Positions 18,208 through 25,967 of a stretch of 36,878 bases of DNA are shown here, one piece after another. The DNA lies in assembly GCA_052067355.1 (NCBI GenBank), contig JBQHQH010000027.1, positions 1-36,878 of the forward strand, written 5' to 3'. The DNA comes from CABMKH01 sp040797625 (GTDB lineage Bacteria > Bacillota > Clostridia > Tissierellales > Tissierellaceae). The notes under the pieces are model-generated. The model worked only from the letters and a program-made list of their open reading frames with translations. It searched no databases and was not told where the DNA came from. Each line of letters starts with the position of its first letter. Position 1 is the stretch's first letter. The position numbers and the translations under genes are program-made.

Positions 18208-19224
18208 TCATTCCTGGAAAATTTCAGGATATAATATCTTAGCTAAACCTTCATAAGCTTCTGCATATCTATGATTTGGTTTAAACATATATAGATCTTT
18301 CGGCAATATAATATATCTATCATTTTTTACTGCAGATAATGTACTCCAAGCTGGATTGGATTCTACATCTTCTTTCATACGTTCTATGACCTTGTCCATA
18401 TCACTACCTGTAGTCTGCACAAATATAAAATCTGGATCCTCTTCCAATATCTTTTCAATACTGAAGTTCTTGGTACTCAAAGCATCATTAGAGTAGTCTG
18501 CAATATTTGAAGTGTGTAAATCCTTTAGCATTTCACCTACTGTAGAATCTGATCCCCTTGCTGTAACTGATTTTGCACTTGCCATCATCAATAGAACCTT
18601 ATCTTCTCTATCCTTTGGTACTTTTGATATAATATCATCTATTCTATCCTTGATATCTATAACATTTTCCTTATATAGATCTTCCCTTTCATTTAAAGCA
18701 GAAAACAATCTTGCTAATTTAAAATAGTCTTCTTTTACATGATACTCTAAAGCCATAAAAGGTATATTATTTTGTTCAAAGCTTGGAACTAATTCCATCT
18801 GTGATTTTTGAGTAGACATTAAAATCACTAGATCTGGATTTAAAGCCAATATCTTTTCTAAACTAAAAGAACCTAGCTTTCCAACTAATTCTGCATCTTC
18901 AATTCCTGGTATGGGGTCTTGTCCAACAGACTCTTCAATACGGCCTACTATTTCTCCACCATTTCTAATCCAGATATCCAATAGAGAATTAAATAAAACT
19001 ATTACCCTTTCTGGCTTCTTCTCTATAGTTACCTCTTCTCCCCTACCATCTATAAAGCTTACTGTATCTTCTCCTATAGCAATTCCATATTCTTCATCTT
19101 TATCTGTTGCTGATGATACAGTATCTACTGGCTTCTCCTCTTTAGGCTCTGTTTTACATCCTGACAACAAGGATAAAGACAATGTTAAAACAAGTAAAAT
19201 TATCATCAATCTTGAATTCTTCAT
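18208..19224 (-). CDS. btuF: ABC transporter substrate-binding lipoprotein, corrinoid-uptake type
   Basis: This is the extracellular receptor of the importer. The N-terminus is a lipoprotein signal: positive start MKNSR, a leucine-rich core, then lipobox LLSGC with Cys at about 23. The mature part is a class III binding protein of the Fe3+/cobalamin type (KPERVIVLF near residue 76, ALNPDLVILM near 148). The cargo is inferred from the operon. It sits 10 nt downstream of cbiL. Confidence 0.87.
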   Translation of the reverse strand: MKNSRLMIILLVLTLSLSLLSGCKTEPKEEKPVDTVSSATDKDEEYGIAIGEDTVSFIDGRGEEVTIEKKPERVIVLFNSLLDIWIRNGGEIVGRIEESVGQDPIPGIEDAELVGKLGSFSLEKILALNPDLVILMSTQKSQMELVPSFEQNNIPFMALEYHVKEDYFKLARLFSALNEREDLYKENVIDIKDRIDDIISKVPKDREDKVLLMMASAKSVTARGSDSTVGEMLKDLHTSNIADYSNDALSTKNFSIEKILEEDPDFIFVQTTGSDMDKVIERMKEDVESNPAWSTLSAVKNDRYIILPKDLYMFKPNHRYAEAYEGLAKILYPEIFQE

Positions 19225-19234
19225 CTATTTCCTC

Positions 19235-19888
19235 CTACTTTTTCCTAGCCAATATCAGTGACATATAGTTCTTATCTCCTAGGATATCTTTTCTATCCCT
19301 TAAAATTTCTTCTTCAGCTAATGTCACTTTTTTGATATATCTATAGTCATAGTCATTTTCTTCCAATATGCGAATTATACTTTCTTTTTCCTTTAGAGTC
19401 TTCAATATAGCTATGGAATCTCCATGTTCTATTAATCCCTCTTGAAATTCATCACATAGTATAAAATTATCACTCTTTACAGTCAGAGGAATCTTTGCCG
19501 CTGCTGCACTTGCTACAAAGGAAGGTATTCCTGATATGATTTCCACATCTATTTCTTCTCCTTCTAGTTCTTCCATGATATATATAAATGTACTATATAT
19601 CATGGGATCTCCAATGGTCAAAAATGCTCCTTTTTCTCCATCTGGAATACTGTCAAATATCTTCTCTGCAGCTTCCCTGTAGTCATCCCTAGTCACATAT
19701 CCCATAGGAAAATCTATATATACTATTTCTTTATCCTGAATAAACTCTTTAGCAGTATCCAATGCCATATTTTTTCCCTTGTTATTTGGCGCAAATATTA
19801 TATTAGCGTCTTTCATGGCTTTTATAGCCTTAAGAGTAAGTAGATCTGGATCTCCTGGACCAGTTCCTATTCCATATAATTTCTTCAT
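19235..19888 (-). CDS. cbiL: Cobalt-precorrin-2 C20-methyltransferase
   Basis: This SAM-dependent methyltransferase carries out the first methylation after cobalt insertion. It has GIGTGPGDPDLLTLKA near the N-terminus, FLTIGDPMIYSTFIYI near residue 90, and IISGIPSFVASAAAA near 118. The 217 residues are normal. It follows cbiK with a 4-nt overlap, matching the reaction order. Confidence 0.95.
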   Translation of the reverse strand: MKKLYGIGTGPGDPDLLTLKAIKAMKDANIIFAPNNKGKNMALDTAKEFIQDKEIVYIDFPMGYVTRDDYREAAEKIFDSIPDGEKGAFLTIGDPMIYSTFIYIMEELEGEEIDVEIISGIPSFVASAAAAKIPLTVKSDNFILCDEFQEGLIEHGDSIAILKTLKEKESIIRILEENDYDYRYIKKVTLAEEEILRDRKDILGDKNYMSLILARKK

Positions 19889-20637
19889 TGATTTTCCTCC
19901 ACTAGTTCTTTTAAATGTCGTAGATATATATCTTGAATTATCTTATATTCCCCTAATCCCCTTAAAATCACTTCTACTTCAAATCCATTTGCTTTCAATA
20001 TGCTCTTCCAAGAATCCTCTTCATCTGAAGCCATATCATTTATTGCATGGTCACCAGCTACAAGCATAAATGGAGTCAATTTCACCTTATGTATGTTTTT
20101 TTCCTTCAGTTTTGGAATTATATCCTGTATAGTAATACTACCTTCTACTGTAGCAATAAATACATCTTCAATTCCCCTATCTCTATAAATATTTTCCAAT
20201 TTTCTGTAAGCATCATCTGACTCATGATCTGTACCATGTCCCATAAATACCAACGCTTCATCGTCTTCCAGATCTACTATATCAAGGCCTTCTACTATAT
20301 CTTTATAGTCCTCATCTTCATATAATAATGGTTTGCCTACTTTAGCTCCTAAAGATAATAATTTCCCATATTCATGGCCTGGAATTATGTGCAAAGATTG
20401 AATATATACACTATCCATACCTTTTTCCCTCATATCTTCTACAGCCTCTTCTTCATTGAATATATGAAGATTATCTCTTTTTTTCAGTTTATTTATTATC
20501 ATTCTAGAGGTAAAGGCTCTGATTACACAATCATCTCTATATTCTTCTTTTATTCTATCCTCTATGGTTTCAACACATAGTCTTCTCGTATCTTCATAAG
20601 ATGTACCAAAACTAGCAACTATTATTCCTCTTTTCAT
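19885..20637 (-). CDS. cbiK: Sirohydrochlorin cobaltochelatase
   Basis: This enzyme inserts Co2+ into sirohydrochlorin to start the anaerobic pathway. The 250 residues are of the CbiK (not short CbiX) class. The start GIIVASFGTSYEDTR, the SLHIIPGHEYGKL block near residue 87 and FMLVAGDHAINDM near 200 contain the family's metal-binding histidines. A GGGAAGG ribosome binding site precedes the ATG. It is the first gene after the cobalamin riboswitch and terminator, so cobalt entry is directly under B12 control. Confidence 0.95.
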   Translation of the reverse strand: MKRGIIVASFGTSYEDTRRLCVETIEDRIKEEYRDDCVIRAFTSRMIINKLKKRDNLHIFNEEEAVEDMREKGMDSVYIQSLHIIPGHEYGKLLSLGAKVGKPLLYEDEDYKDIVEGLDIVDLEDDEALVFMGHGTDHESDDAYRKLENIYRDRGIEDVFIATVEGSITIQDIIPKLKEKNIHKVKLTPFMLVAGDHAINDMASDEEDSWKSILKANGFEVEVILRGLGEYKIIQDIYLRHLKELVEENQ

Positions 20638-20751
20638 ATTGTCACCTTCCCATTGAACATATTAAATTCCTCAATATGCATACCGTGTGCAATATGAGGA
20701 GTACACATTAAAATAAATAATACCACTCCGCTTAAAAACCCTTTCTTTATC

Positions 20752-20794
20752 TTTTAAAAAACAGAAAACCCCAAGCCTTAGAAGCTTGGGGTTA
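20752..20794 (-). terminator. Riboswitch-controlled attenuator terminator
   Basis: AACCCCAAGC and GCTTGGGGTT form a 10-bp stem with a 7-nt loop, followed on the - strand by TTTTCTGTTTTTT. It lies between the cobalamin riboswitch and cbiK, so it is the likely expression platform: terminate when cobalamin is bound. An imperfect hairpin (CCTCA/TGAGG) follows at about 20671-20702, before cbiK. Confidence 0.88.
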
Positions 20795-20854
20795 GTATAC
20801 TAAAATTCAACACAAAAATAAGTCTACCCTTCCCTCCGAAGGTTGCTTTAATTC

Positions 20855-21005
20855 TATTCTAGGCAGGTCTCCTGACTTATGAATCACCCTACTCTCAACG
20901 CCTTCCCAGATTTTCTCTAGTGGCATAAGTTGATTTCGTCATCACTTACAGTAGCGGGGGCTGCATGGGATTTTAACCCATTTCCCTTTTAATCTTCAGA
21001 ACCTA
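20855..21005 (-). promoter_or_regulatory. Cobalamin riboswitch
   Basis: The - strand shows the hallmarks of this class in order: AAAAGGGAA, a hairpin (ATGGG/CCCAT), CCCCCGCTACTGT, a GCCACT element, and the near-perfect B12 box AAGTCAGGAGACCTGCCT. An attenuator follows 60 nt downstream. It begins about 25 nt after the cbiB stop, so it sits inside the cluster, not at its start; cbiP and cbiB lie upstream of it. Confidence 0.97.
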
Positions 21006-21031
21006 AACAATATTTAGTTTTCATATTGATT

Positions 21032-21976
21032 TTAACACATATATTTTTCTATTGCAACAAAGAAAACATATATTATCAAAAATAGTATCTCTGCCCTATA
21101 CATTATTTCAATGGAACTTTCAATATCTTTGGAGACTATGTCCCTTGTGCTATCTCCTATAGTGGGCTTTTTGACTAGAACTCCATGATAGAAATTATCT
21201 CCTCCTAATTGTATACCTAATAATCCTGCCACTGCAGACTCAGGATATCCACTATTGGGACTTTTGTGATTATCTCTATCTCTAAATAATATCCTCTTTC
21301 CTTCTTTAACATCAAATTTACCAATAGAAGACAATATCATAAAAAGAGCTGTCAATCTTGCTGGGATATAATTAAATATATCGTCTACCTTTGCTGGGAA
21401 ATATCCTATATCTATATATCTATCATCCAGATACCCTAACATAGAATCCATAGTATTTATAAATTTATAGGCAATCCCTCCAGGAGCTCCAAATAAAATT
21501 ATATAGAATAAAGGAGCTATAACTCCATCAGATGTATTCTCTGCAACAGTTTCTACAGTAGCTCTTATTATCGCTTTTTCTTCAAGTCTTGTTGTATCTC
21601 TACCAACTATATATGATAGCCTATGTCTTGCCTCTTCTATCCCCTTAGATAGAGCTTCTTTTACCTTCATACCCTCATAGTGTAAAGACCTAGCAGCTAT
21701 ACATGTATATATAATGTATATATTCACTAGAGAATATAAAACTCTATATCCCTTTATATATTTTAATAACATATATGGCAAAATAAATCCAATAGATATA
21801 TTTATAAGTACTATTACAAATCCCGATAGTTTCAATCCTCGTTTACTATGGAATAGATTCCTTGCTACTCTTTCTTCAAAAGAAATCATATTCCCCATCA
21901 ACTTTACTGGATGGGGAAAGTTATAGGGATCTCCTAGGATAAAGTCCAATATCGTTCCTAATACAATATCTTTCAT
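21032..21976 (-). CDS. cbiB: Adenosylcobinamide-phosphate synthase
   Basis: This membrane enzyme attaches aminopropanol (phosphate) to adenosylcobyric acid. The start ILDFILGDPYNFPHPVKLMG is typical of the family, and VAENTSDGVIAPLFYI near residue 143 plus NTMDSMLGY near 175 are conserved. The 314 residues include several membrane helices. It overlaps cbiP by 4 nt. Its stop codon lies about 25 nt before the riboswitch, so it is not attenuated by that element unless through read-through effects. Confidence 0.95.
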   Translation of the reverse strand: MKDIVLGTILDFILGDPYNFPHPVKLMGNMISFEERVARNLFHSKRGLKLSGFVIVLINISIGFILPYMLLKYIKGYRVLYSLVNIYIIYTCIAARSLHYEGMKVKEALSKGIEEARHRLSYIVGRDTTRLEEKAIIRATVETVAENTSDGVIAPLFYIILFGAPGGIAYKFINTMDSMLGYLDDRYIDIGYFPAKVDDIFNYIPARLTALFMILSSIGKFDVKEGKRILFRDRDNHKSPNSGYPESAVAGLLGIQLGGDNFYHGVLVKKPTIGDSTRDIVSKDIESSIEIMYRAEILFLIIYVFFVAIEKYMC

Positions 21977-22818
21977 GGTCTTAAACCCATTACCCTATAG
22001 ACATAGTCCATATCCAGATTTTCTCTCAATATATCAGCCAGCTTATTTAGTTCTCTTTCCATCTCTCCTGGACTCTGTTCTTCGCTATTGCATCTCTTTT
22101 CATAATCAATGAGTGTGTCTTCATCTACTAATTCCAATGGTACATATGGTATTGTACCTATTACTGGGATGTCTAACATATCCTCAATCATATCTATTCC
22201 AGAATCCAATAGAGTCTTATCTCCTCTAAACTTATTAATAATAAGCCCCTTAATCCTCTGTCTTTCTTCCTCTTCTAAGAGCATGACTGTTCCATATAAT
22301 GATGCAAAAACTCCTCCCCTATCTATATCTGCTACCAATAGCACTGGAGCATCTGCCATCTCTGCCATTCCCATATTTACTATATCATTCTGTTTAAGGT
22401 TTATCTCTGCTGGACTACCTGCACCTTCGATTACTACTATATCGTTTTCTCCCTCTATCTTCTCATAGATTTTCCTTATCATATCCCTTAGATTACTTTT
22501 AAACTTAAAGTACTCTATAGCCTCCATCTGATGCATCTCTTCTCCTTTTATAATCACCTTGGAGCCTTTATCTGATGTAGGCTGTAAGAGTATAGGATTC
22601 ATATTAGGATTTGGCTCTATTCCTGCTGCCTTTGCCTGAAGAGCTTGGGCAGTACTCATCCTATACCCATCCTTAGTCTCATAATATTTTGATGACATAT
22701 TTTGAGATTTAAATGGACATACCTTATATCCATCCTCCTTAAATATCCTACACAATCCTGTACATAACAAACTCTTTCCCGCCGATGATGTGGTACCTTG
22801 AATCATTATATTTGTCAT
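21973..22818 (-). CDS. cbiP: Cobyric acid synthase lacking the glutamine amidotransferase domain
   Basis: This enzyme amidates four side chains (b, d, e, g) of adenosylcobyrinate diamide. The synthetase domain is intact: QGTTSSAGKSLL near residue 6, CPFKSQNMS near 34, EGAGSPAEINL near 129, and DIDRGGVFASLYGT near 155. Full-length proteins have about 490-510 residues; this one has 281. After IPYVPLELVDEDT the sequence jumps to MERELNKLADILREN, which resembles the extreme C-terminus of CobQ/CbiP. The CGG nucleophile region and the rest of the glutaminase are absent, in frame. The start at 22818 has AAAGGAGA upstream, better than 22851. Ammonia use is inferred. Confidence 0.93.
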   Translation of the reverse strand: MTNIMIQGTTSSAGKSLLCTGLCRIFKEDGYKVCPFKSQNMSSKYYETKDGYRMSTAQALQAKAAGIEPNPNMNPILLQPTSDKGSKVIIKGEEMHQMEAIEYFKFKSNLRDMIRKIYEKIEGENDIVVIEGAGSPAEINLKQNDIVNMGMAEMADAPVLLVADIDRGGVFASLYGTVMLLEEEERQRIKGLIINKFRGDKTLLDSGIDMIEDMLDIPVIGTIPYVPLELVDEDTLIDYEKRCNSEEQSPGEMERELNKLADILRENLDMDYVYRVMGLRP

Positions 22819-22876
22819 CTCTATCTCCTTTAAACTATTTTTTAAATTCAATTATCCAATGAATTTCCGTACCTAC

Positions 22877-22904
22877 ATTATACCTTGAATTTATAAAAAG
22901 TAAA
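22877..22904 (-). promoter_or_regulatory. Candidate promoter of cbiP-cbiB
   Basis: On the - strand TATAAT lies 16 nt downstream of TTTACT, about 60 nt upstream of the cbiP start. The -10 is perfect and the -35 weak. No riboswitch precedes it, so cbiPB would be made regardless of the downstream attenuator. Confidence 0.4.
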
Positions 22905-22941
22905 ATTAAAATACTACCTAAAAGGTAGTATTTTAATTTTA
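22901..22941. terminator. Terminator of the GH18 gene
   Basis: A perfect 19-bp inverted repeat with core AATACTACCT and AGGTAGTATT and a 3-nt AAA/TTT loop lies just after the GH18 stop codon on the - strand. It is symmetrical and could stop transcription in both directions. It touches the proposed -35 of cbiP. Confidence 0.75.
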
Positions 22942-22953
22942 GAATATATTAAT

Positions 22954-24117
22954 CTATTTTAAACCTTGATATAGTTTATCCAACAATTCTCCTTTAGGAT
23001 CTTGACCTAGTTCCCAGATCATAGCTCCACCTAGTCCATTTGACTTGATATACTTAGCTTTTTCTCCAATAGATTGTCCATCTTCAAAGGTTATAAAACT
23101 TGTTCCATTATAGAGCCATGGAACCATGGATTTTGCATTATAATATAGTTTATATCCATTTTTATTTAGGTATTTAGAAACTATATTTACATAGCTAATA
23201 GAGGATGATTTAGTATGTTTTTCATATAAACCATTATTAGCTGATTTACCTATATTATATTCATATCCATAAAACGGAATTCCTACTACTATCTTTTCCT
23301 TTGGAAACCCAGCCTTAATCCAAGACTTAATTGCTGAATCCACGCTGAATTTCATATTATTAGATTTTTCGTCTATATATAATGGAGCAACAAAATCTGT
23401 ATGCTTGTCCCATGGTCCATGGATATCATATGTCATGATATTTCCAAAGTCTATATACTCATGTAGTTTGTTTAACTCTACATTTTGTATATAACCACTT
23501 CCTGCACCGCCTGCAATACTCAATATATATTTTTTCCCATCTTTTTCACCTTGTTCATCAAATCTTTCTCTTATTGCCTTTAATAAGAGGGTAAAGTTCT
23601 GCTTATCTTCTTTTCTATATTTATTGGTCTTTAATCCACCACTTACAGGATACTCCCAATCCAAATCAACACCATCAAATCCATATGTCTTTATAAACTC
23701 AGCACAACCATTAGCAAATTTAGCTCTAGAAGCATCGTTTAAAGCTGCATCAGAAAACTTGTCTGACCATGTCCATCCTCCTACAGAAATAAGTAACTTT
23801 AGATTCGGATTAACTTTTTTCAATTCCTTCAATCCATTTATATTCTTAACATCAATATCCGGATTTCCTAATACTACCTTCAGGTCATTGTTAATATTAG
23901 CAAAGGCATAGTTTATATGTGTCAACTTGCTTGCATCTATCTTATCTGGAGTAAAGCCTGAGTAGGCTGACCAAGAAGTATAATACCCTATGTTTTTTAT
24001 TTCGGTATCTTGATTTGCATTTTCAGCTATAGGGGTTATAGATGACATACTAACTATCAAGATACAGATAGTTATTGAAAATATCAGCTTCTTCATATAC
24101 ATAGATCTTTTGTTCAT
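22954..24117 (-). CDS. Secreted glycoside hydrolase family 18 protein
   Basis: This is a chitinase-like TIM-barrel hydrolase. The family's catalytic signature DGVDLDWEYP (DxxDxDxE) lies near residue 145, with SVGGWTWSD near 110 and a closing GGAMIWELGQD. The N-terminus (MKKLIFSITI...) is a signal peptide, so it acts outside the cell or on the wall. At 387 residues it is a single catalytic domain without obvious LysM or chitin-binding modules. It could act on chitin, on N-glycans, or on peptidoglycan or spore cortex like the SleL-type proteins. A consensus promoter precedes it and a terminator follows; it is probably monocistronic. Confidence 0.9.
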   Translation of the reverse strand: MNKRSMYMKKLIFSITICILIVSMSSITPIAENANQDTEIKNIGYYTSWSAYSGFTPDKIDASKLTHINYAFANINNDLKVVLGNPDIDVKNINGLKELKKVNPNLKLLISVGGWTWSDKFSDAALNDASRAKFANGCAEFIKTYGFDGVDLDWEYPVSGGLKTNKYRKEDKQNFTLLLKAIRERFDEQGEKDGKKYILSIAGGAGSGYIQNVELNKLHEYIDFGNIMTYDIHGPWDKHTDFVAPLYIDEKSNNMKFSVDSAIKSWIKAGFPKEKIVVGIPFYGYEYNIGKSANNGLYEKHTKSSSISYVNIVSKYLNKNGYKLYYNAKSMVPWLYNGTSFITFEDGQSIGEKAKYIKSNGLGGAMIWELGQDPKGELLDKLYQGLK

Positions 24118-24146
24118 AAAATCACCATCCCTTAATGAATAAGCTA

Positions 24147-24175
24147 ATACTATTAAATTTTATGCATTATGTCAA
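24147..24175 (-). promoter_or_regulatory. Sigma-A-type promoter of the GH18 gene
   Basis: TTGACA and TAGTAT are separated by 17 nt on the - strand, about 30 nt before the ATG, which has a GGGATGG ribosome binding site. It is a good vegetative-type promoter. Confidence 0.6.
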
Positions 24176-24200
24176 CTTGTATAAACTGGCAATATACGAT

Positions 24201-24243
24201 AAAAAAACCAACTCCAGTAGACTACAATGCTAGAGTGGTTTTT
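24201..24243 (-). terminator. Terminator of the Cys-rich protein gene
   Basis: On the - strand AACCACTC pairs with GAGTTGGTT (one bulge), followed by TTTTTTT. It lies between the Cys-rich gene and the GH18 promoter. Confidence 0.7.
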
Positions 24244-24271
24244 CCAAATAGTATATTCTATTATGTAAATA

Positions 24272-24553
24272 CTATTTCTTATCTCTGTCAGCTAAGAATT
24301 TTTCCATTACCCTTTTTTCGTTTATTTCCATTATAATCTTGTTTATATGGTCATAGCCATTTGGCCTATGAGGTATCAAGCAATTTGAACAATCCTTTAT
24401 TCCATGATTATCCTTATAATTACCTCCACATTCCTCTAGAAAATATAGTGGACAATAACAAAACATACAGTTAAATTCATCTACATTTTCCACCTTATGA
24501 CACGGTAGATATTGACATGCCTTGTTGTTGTAAAATCGATATGAATTTTCCAT
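24272..24553 (-). CDS. Cysteine-rich small-domain protein, probable metal binder
   Basis: The 93 residues carry eight cysteines in a regular pattern: CQYLPC near residue 13, CMFCYC near 29-34, ECGG near 42, and CSNC near 55-58. This fits the Pfam 'cysteine-rich small domain' (zf-like) family, whose biochemical role is unknown to me. The Cys spacing suggests one or two bound metal ions. There is no signal peptide, so it is cytoplasmic. AAGGGGG precedes the ATG. It lies close to, but outside, the cobalamin operon with its own terminator; a role in corrinoid or metal handling is only a guess. Confidence 0.8.
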   Translation of the reverse strand: MENSYRFYNNKACQYLPCHKVENVDEFNCMFCYCPLYFLEECGGNYKDNHGIKDCSNCLIPHRPNGYDHINKIIMEINEKRVMEKFLADRDKK

Positions 24554-24664
24554 CTCTGTCCCCCTTAATAAAATTTGTCCGATGGCATCCCAGTTGGATA
24601 CATGTAAATCATAAAACCAAAGATTTCATAAAATACTCCTACGTTGTTTCCTAACACCTAGTGA

Positions 24665-24699
24665 TATATTGAATGGAGTATAGGACTCCATTCAATATA
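24665..24699. repeat. Palindrome with conserved ATAGG loop, copy 1
   Basis: A perfect 15-bp stem flanks the 5-nt loop ATAGG. The central 19 nt, ATGGAGTATAGGACTCCAT, recur exactly at 29510-29528. It lies about 110 nt upstream of the Cys-rich gene. No T-run follows on either strand, so it does not look like a plain terminator. Confidence 0.75.
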
Positions 24700-24737
24700 A
24701 ATCCTCTATATTATCTTTATTATATTACAATAGTCTA

Positions 24738-24773
24738 AATAGGCAAAGAAAAATATTATTTCTTTGCCTATTA
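24738..24773 (-). terminator. Terminator of the DUF1232 gene
   Basis: AATAGGCAAAGAAA and TTTCTTTGCCTATT form a long stem just after the stop codon of the DUF1232 gene. The tract after it on the - strand is only moderately T-rich. Confidence 0.75.
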
Positions 24774-24776
24774 TAA

Positions 24777-25211
24777 TCAAGGAGTCTCTATATCTATATT
24801 GCCCTTTATCCTAGGTATATCTCCAGAACTTATCTGACTTCCCTTCCATGCCCTATATACCTTTAATTCATCTTTTATCTTCTTTAAAATATAGACAATG
24901 ACTATTAAGTCATCTAAAAATCCCATCTTTAAAAAATCTGGCACTATATCAAAAGGATTGAGTAAATACAAGAAACCTATTATCACTATAATCACTGTAT
25001 TCTTAGATAGATGAGGATATTCTCCATTTTTCCAGTCGACTATCATCTCTATGGCAGTCTTTATATCATCTATGATATCTGCAAACACCTCATTATTTTC
25101 TATCTTTTCCTTTACCTTATTGATTAAATCCATAATCCTCTCGTCATCATAATAGATAGTATTAGCCTTTGCATCTAATCGTCTGATTATCTCTTCAATA
25201 TCAATTTTCAT
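24777..25211 (-). CDS. DUF1232 (YkvA-like) protein
   Basis: A central hydrophobic segment (IIVIIGFLYLLNPFDIVPDFL near residues 75-95) contains the NPFDIVPDF motif that defines DUF1232, followed by GFLDDLIVIVYILKKIK. The N-terminal 60 residues are charged and probably helical. Members are small membrane-associated proteins of unknown function. The ATG at 25211 is preferred over the GTG at 25220 because GAGGTG is spaced for it. It is followed by its own terminator. Confidence 0.82.
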   Translation of the reverse strand: MKIDIEEIIRRLDAKANTIYYDDERIMDLINKVKEKIENNEVFADIIDDIKTAIEMIVDWKNGEYPHLSKNTVIIVIIGFLYLLNPFDIVPDFLKMGFLDDLIVIVYILKKIKDELKVYRAWKGSQISSGDIPRIKGNIDIETP

Positions 25212-25266
25212 TTGGTTCACCTCTTTTGAAGTATCTCCATTATATATTTACCAAAAACAATGAATT

Positions 25267-25851
25267 TTAATCTAATTTTATATTTAAGCCTATCTCTCCT
25301 GCTATGCTCTTCATACCTTCAATAGTCTCTTGTATTACCTCTCCTAACTCCATCCCTAGCATCTCTGCTCCTCTAGTTATTACTTCTCTATCTACTCCTG
25401 CGGCAAAGCTCTTTTGTTTCCACTTCTTCTTTACAGACTTTACAGTTAGGTCTAGTAAACTTTTGCTTGGTCTCATAATTGCAGTAGCATATATTAATCC
25501 CGTCAACTCATCTATTGTATAAATTACCTTTTCCATTCTATGCTTAGGTTCAACATCTGTGCAAATTTGCCACCCATGACTCAATACAGCTCTGATATAA
25601 TCATCTGGCCAATGTTCTCCTTCTAATATCTCCTTAGTCATCTTACAATGTTCTTCTGGATATTTTTCAAAATCCAAATCATGTATAAGTCCTATTACTT
25701 TCCATTTTTCAACATCTTCTTCTCCAAATAACTCTGCAAAATGTCCCATCACTGCCTCTACCATTAAAGCATGATTGATTAAACTTGGATCTTGAATGTG
25801 TTTTGTAAGTAATTCATAAGCTTCTTCCCTATTTGGAATATATTTGTCCAT
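25267..25851 (-). CDS. HD-domain phosphohydrolase family protein
   Basis: The 194 residues carry the HD metal-binding pattern: H27 (NHALMVEAVM), the HD pair in GLIHDLDFEK near 57, and a later His in AVLSHGW near 92 with an Asp in YTIDELTG near 113. This matches cytosolic HDIG-type hydrolases that act on nucleotides or phosphate esters; the substrate cannot be told. A good AAGGG ribosome binding site is present. It sits upstream of the DUF1232 gene with a short gap and may share a transcript with it. Confidence 0.85.
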   Translation of the reverse strand: MDKYIPNREEAYELLTKHIQDPSLINHALMVEAVMGHFAELFGEEDVEKWKVIGLIHDLDFEKYPEEHCKMTKEILEGEHWPDDYIRAVLSHGWQICTDVEPKHRMEKVIYTIDELTGLIYATAIMRPSKSLLDLTVKSVKKKWKQKSFAAGVDREVITRGAEMLGMELGEVIQETIEGMKSIAGEIGLNIKLD

Positions 25852-25967
25852 TATGCAGCCCTTCTTTCTCTTTAGAATTATTAGATAATATTCTATTCTA
25901 ATATACTATAAAATACAAGAACAATTCACAATTATGATACTAAGCACCGAGTGGTCTTATACTTTCT

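Noticed and set aside
21973..22851. cbiP as a pseudogene
   Set aside because: The synthetase domain has all expected motifs, the frame is intact, the ribosome binding site is strong, and the end overlaps cbiB; the loss is confined to one domain.
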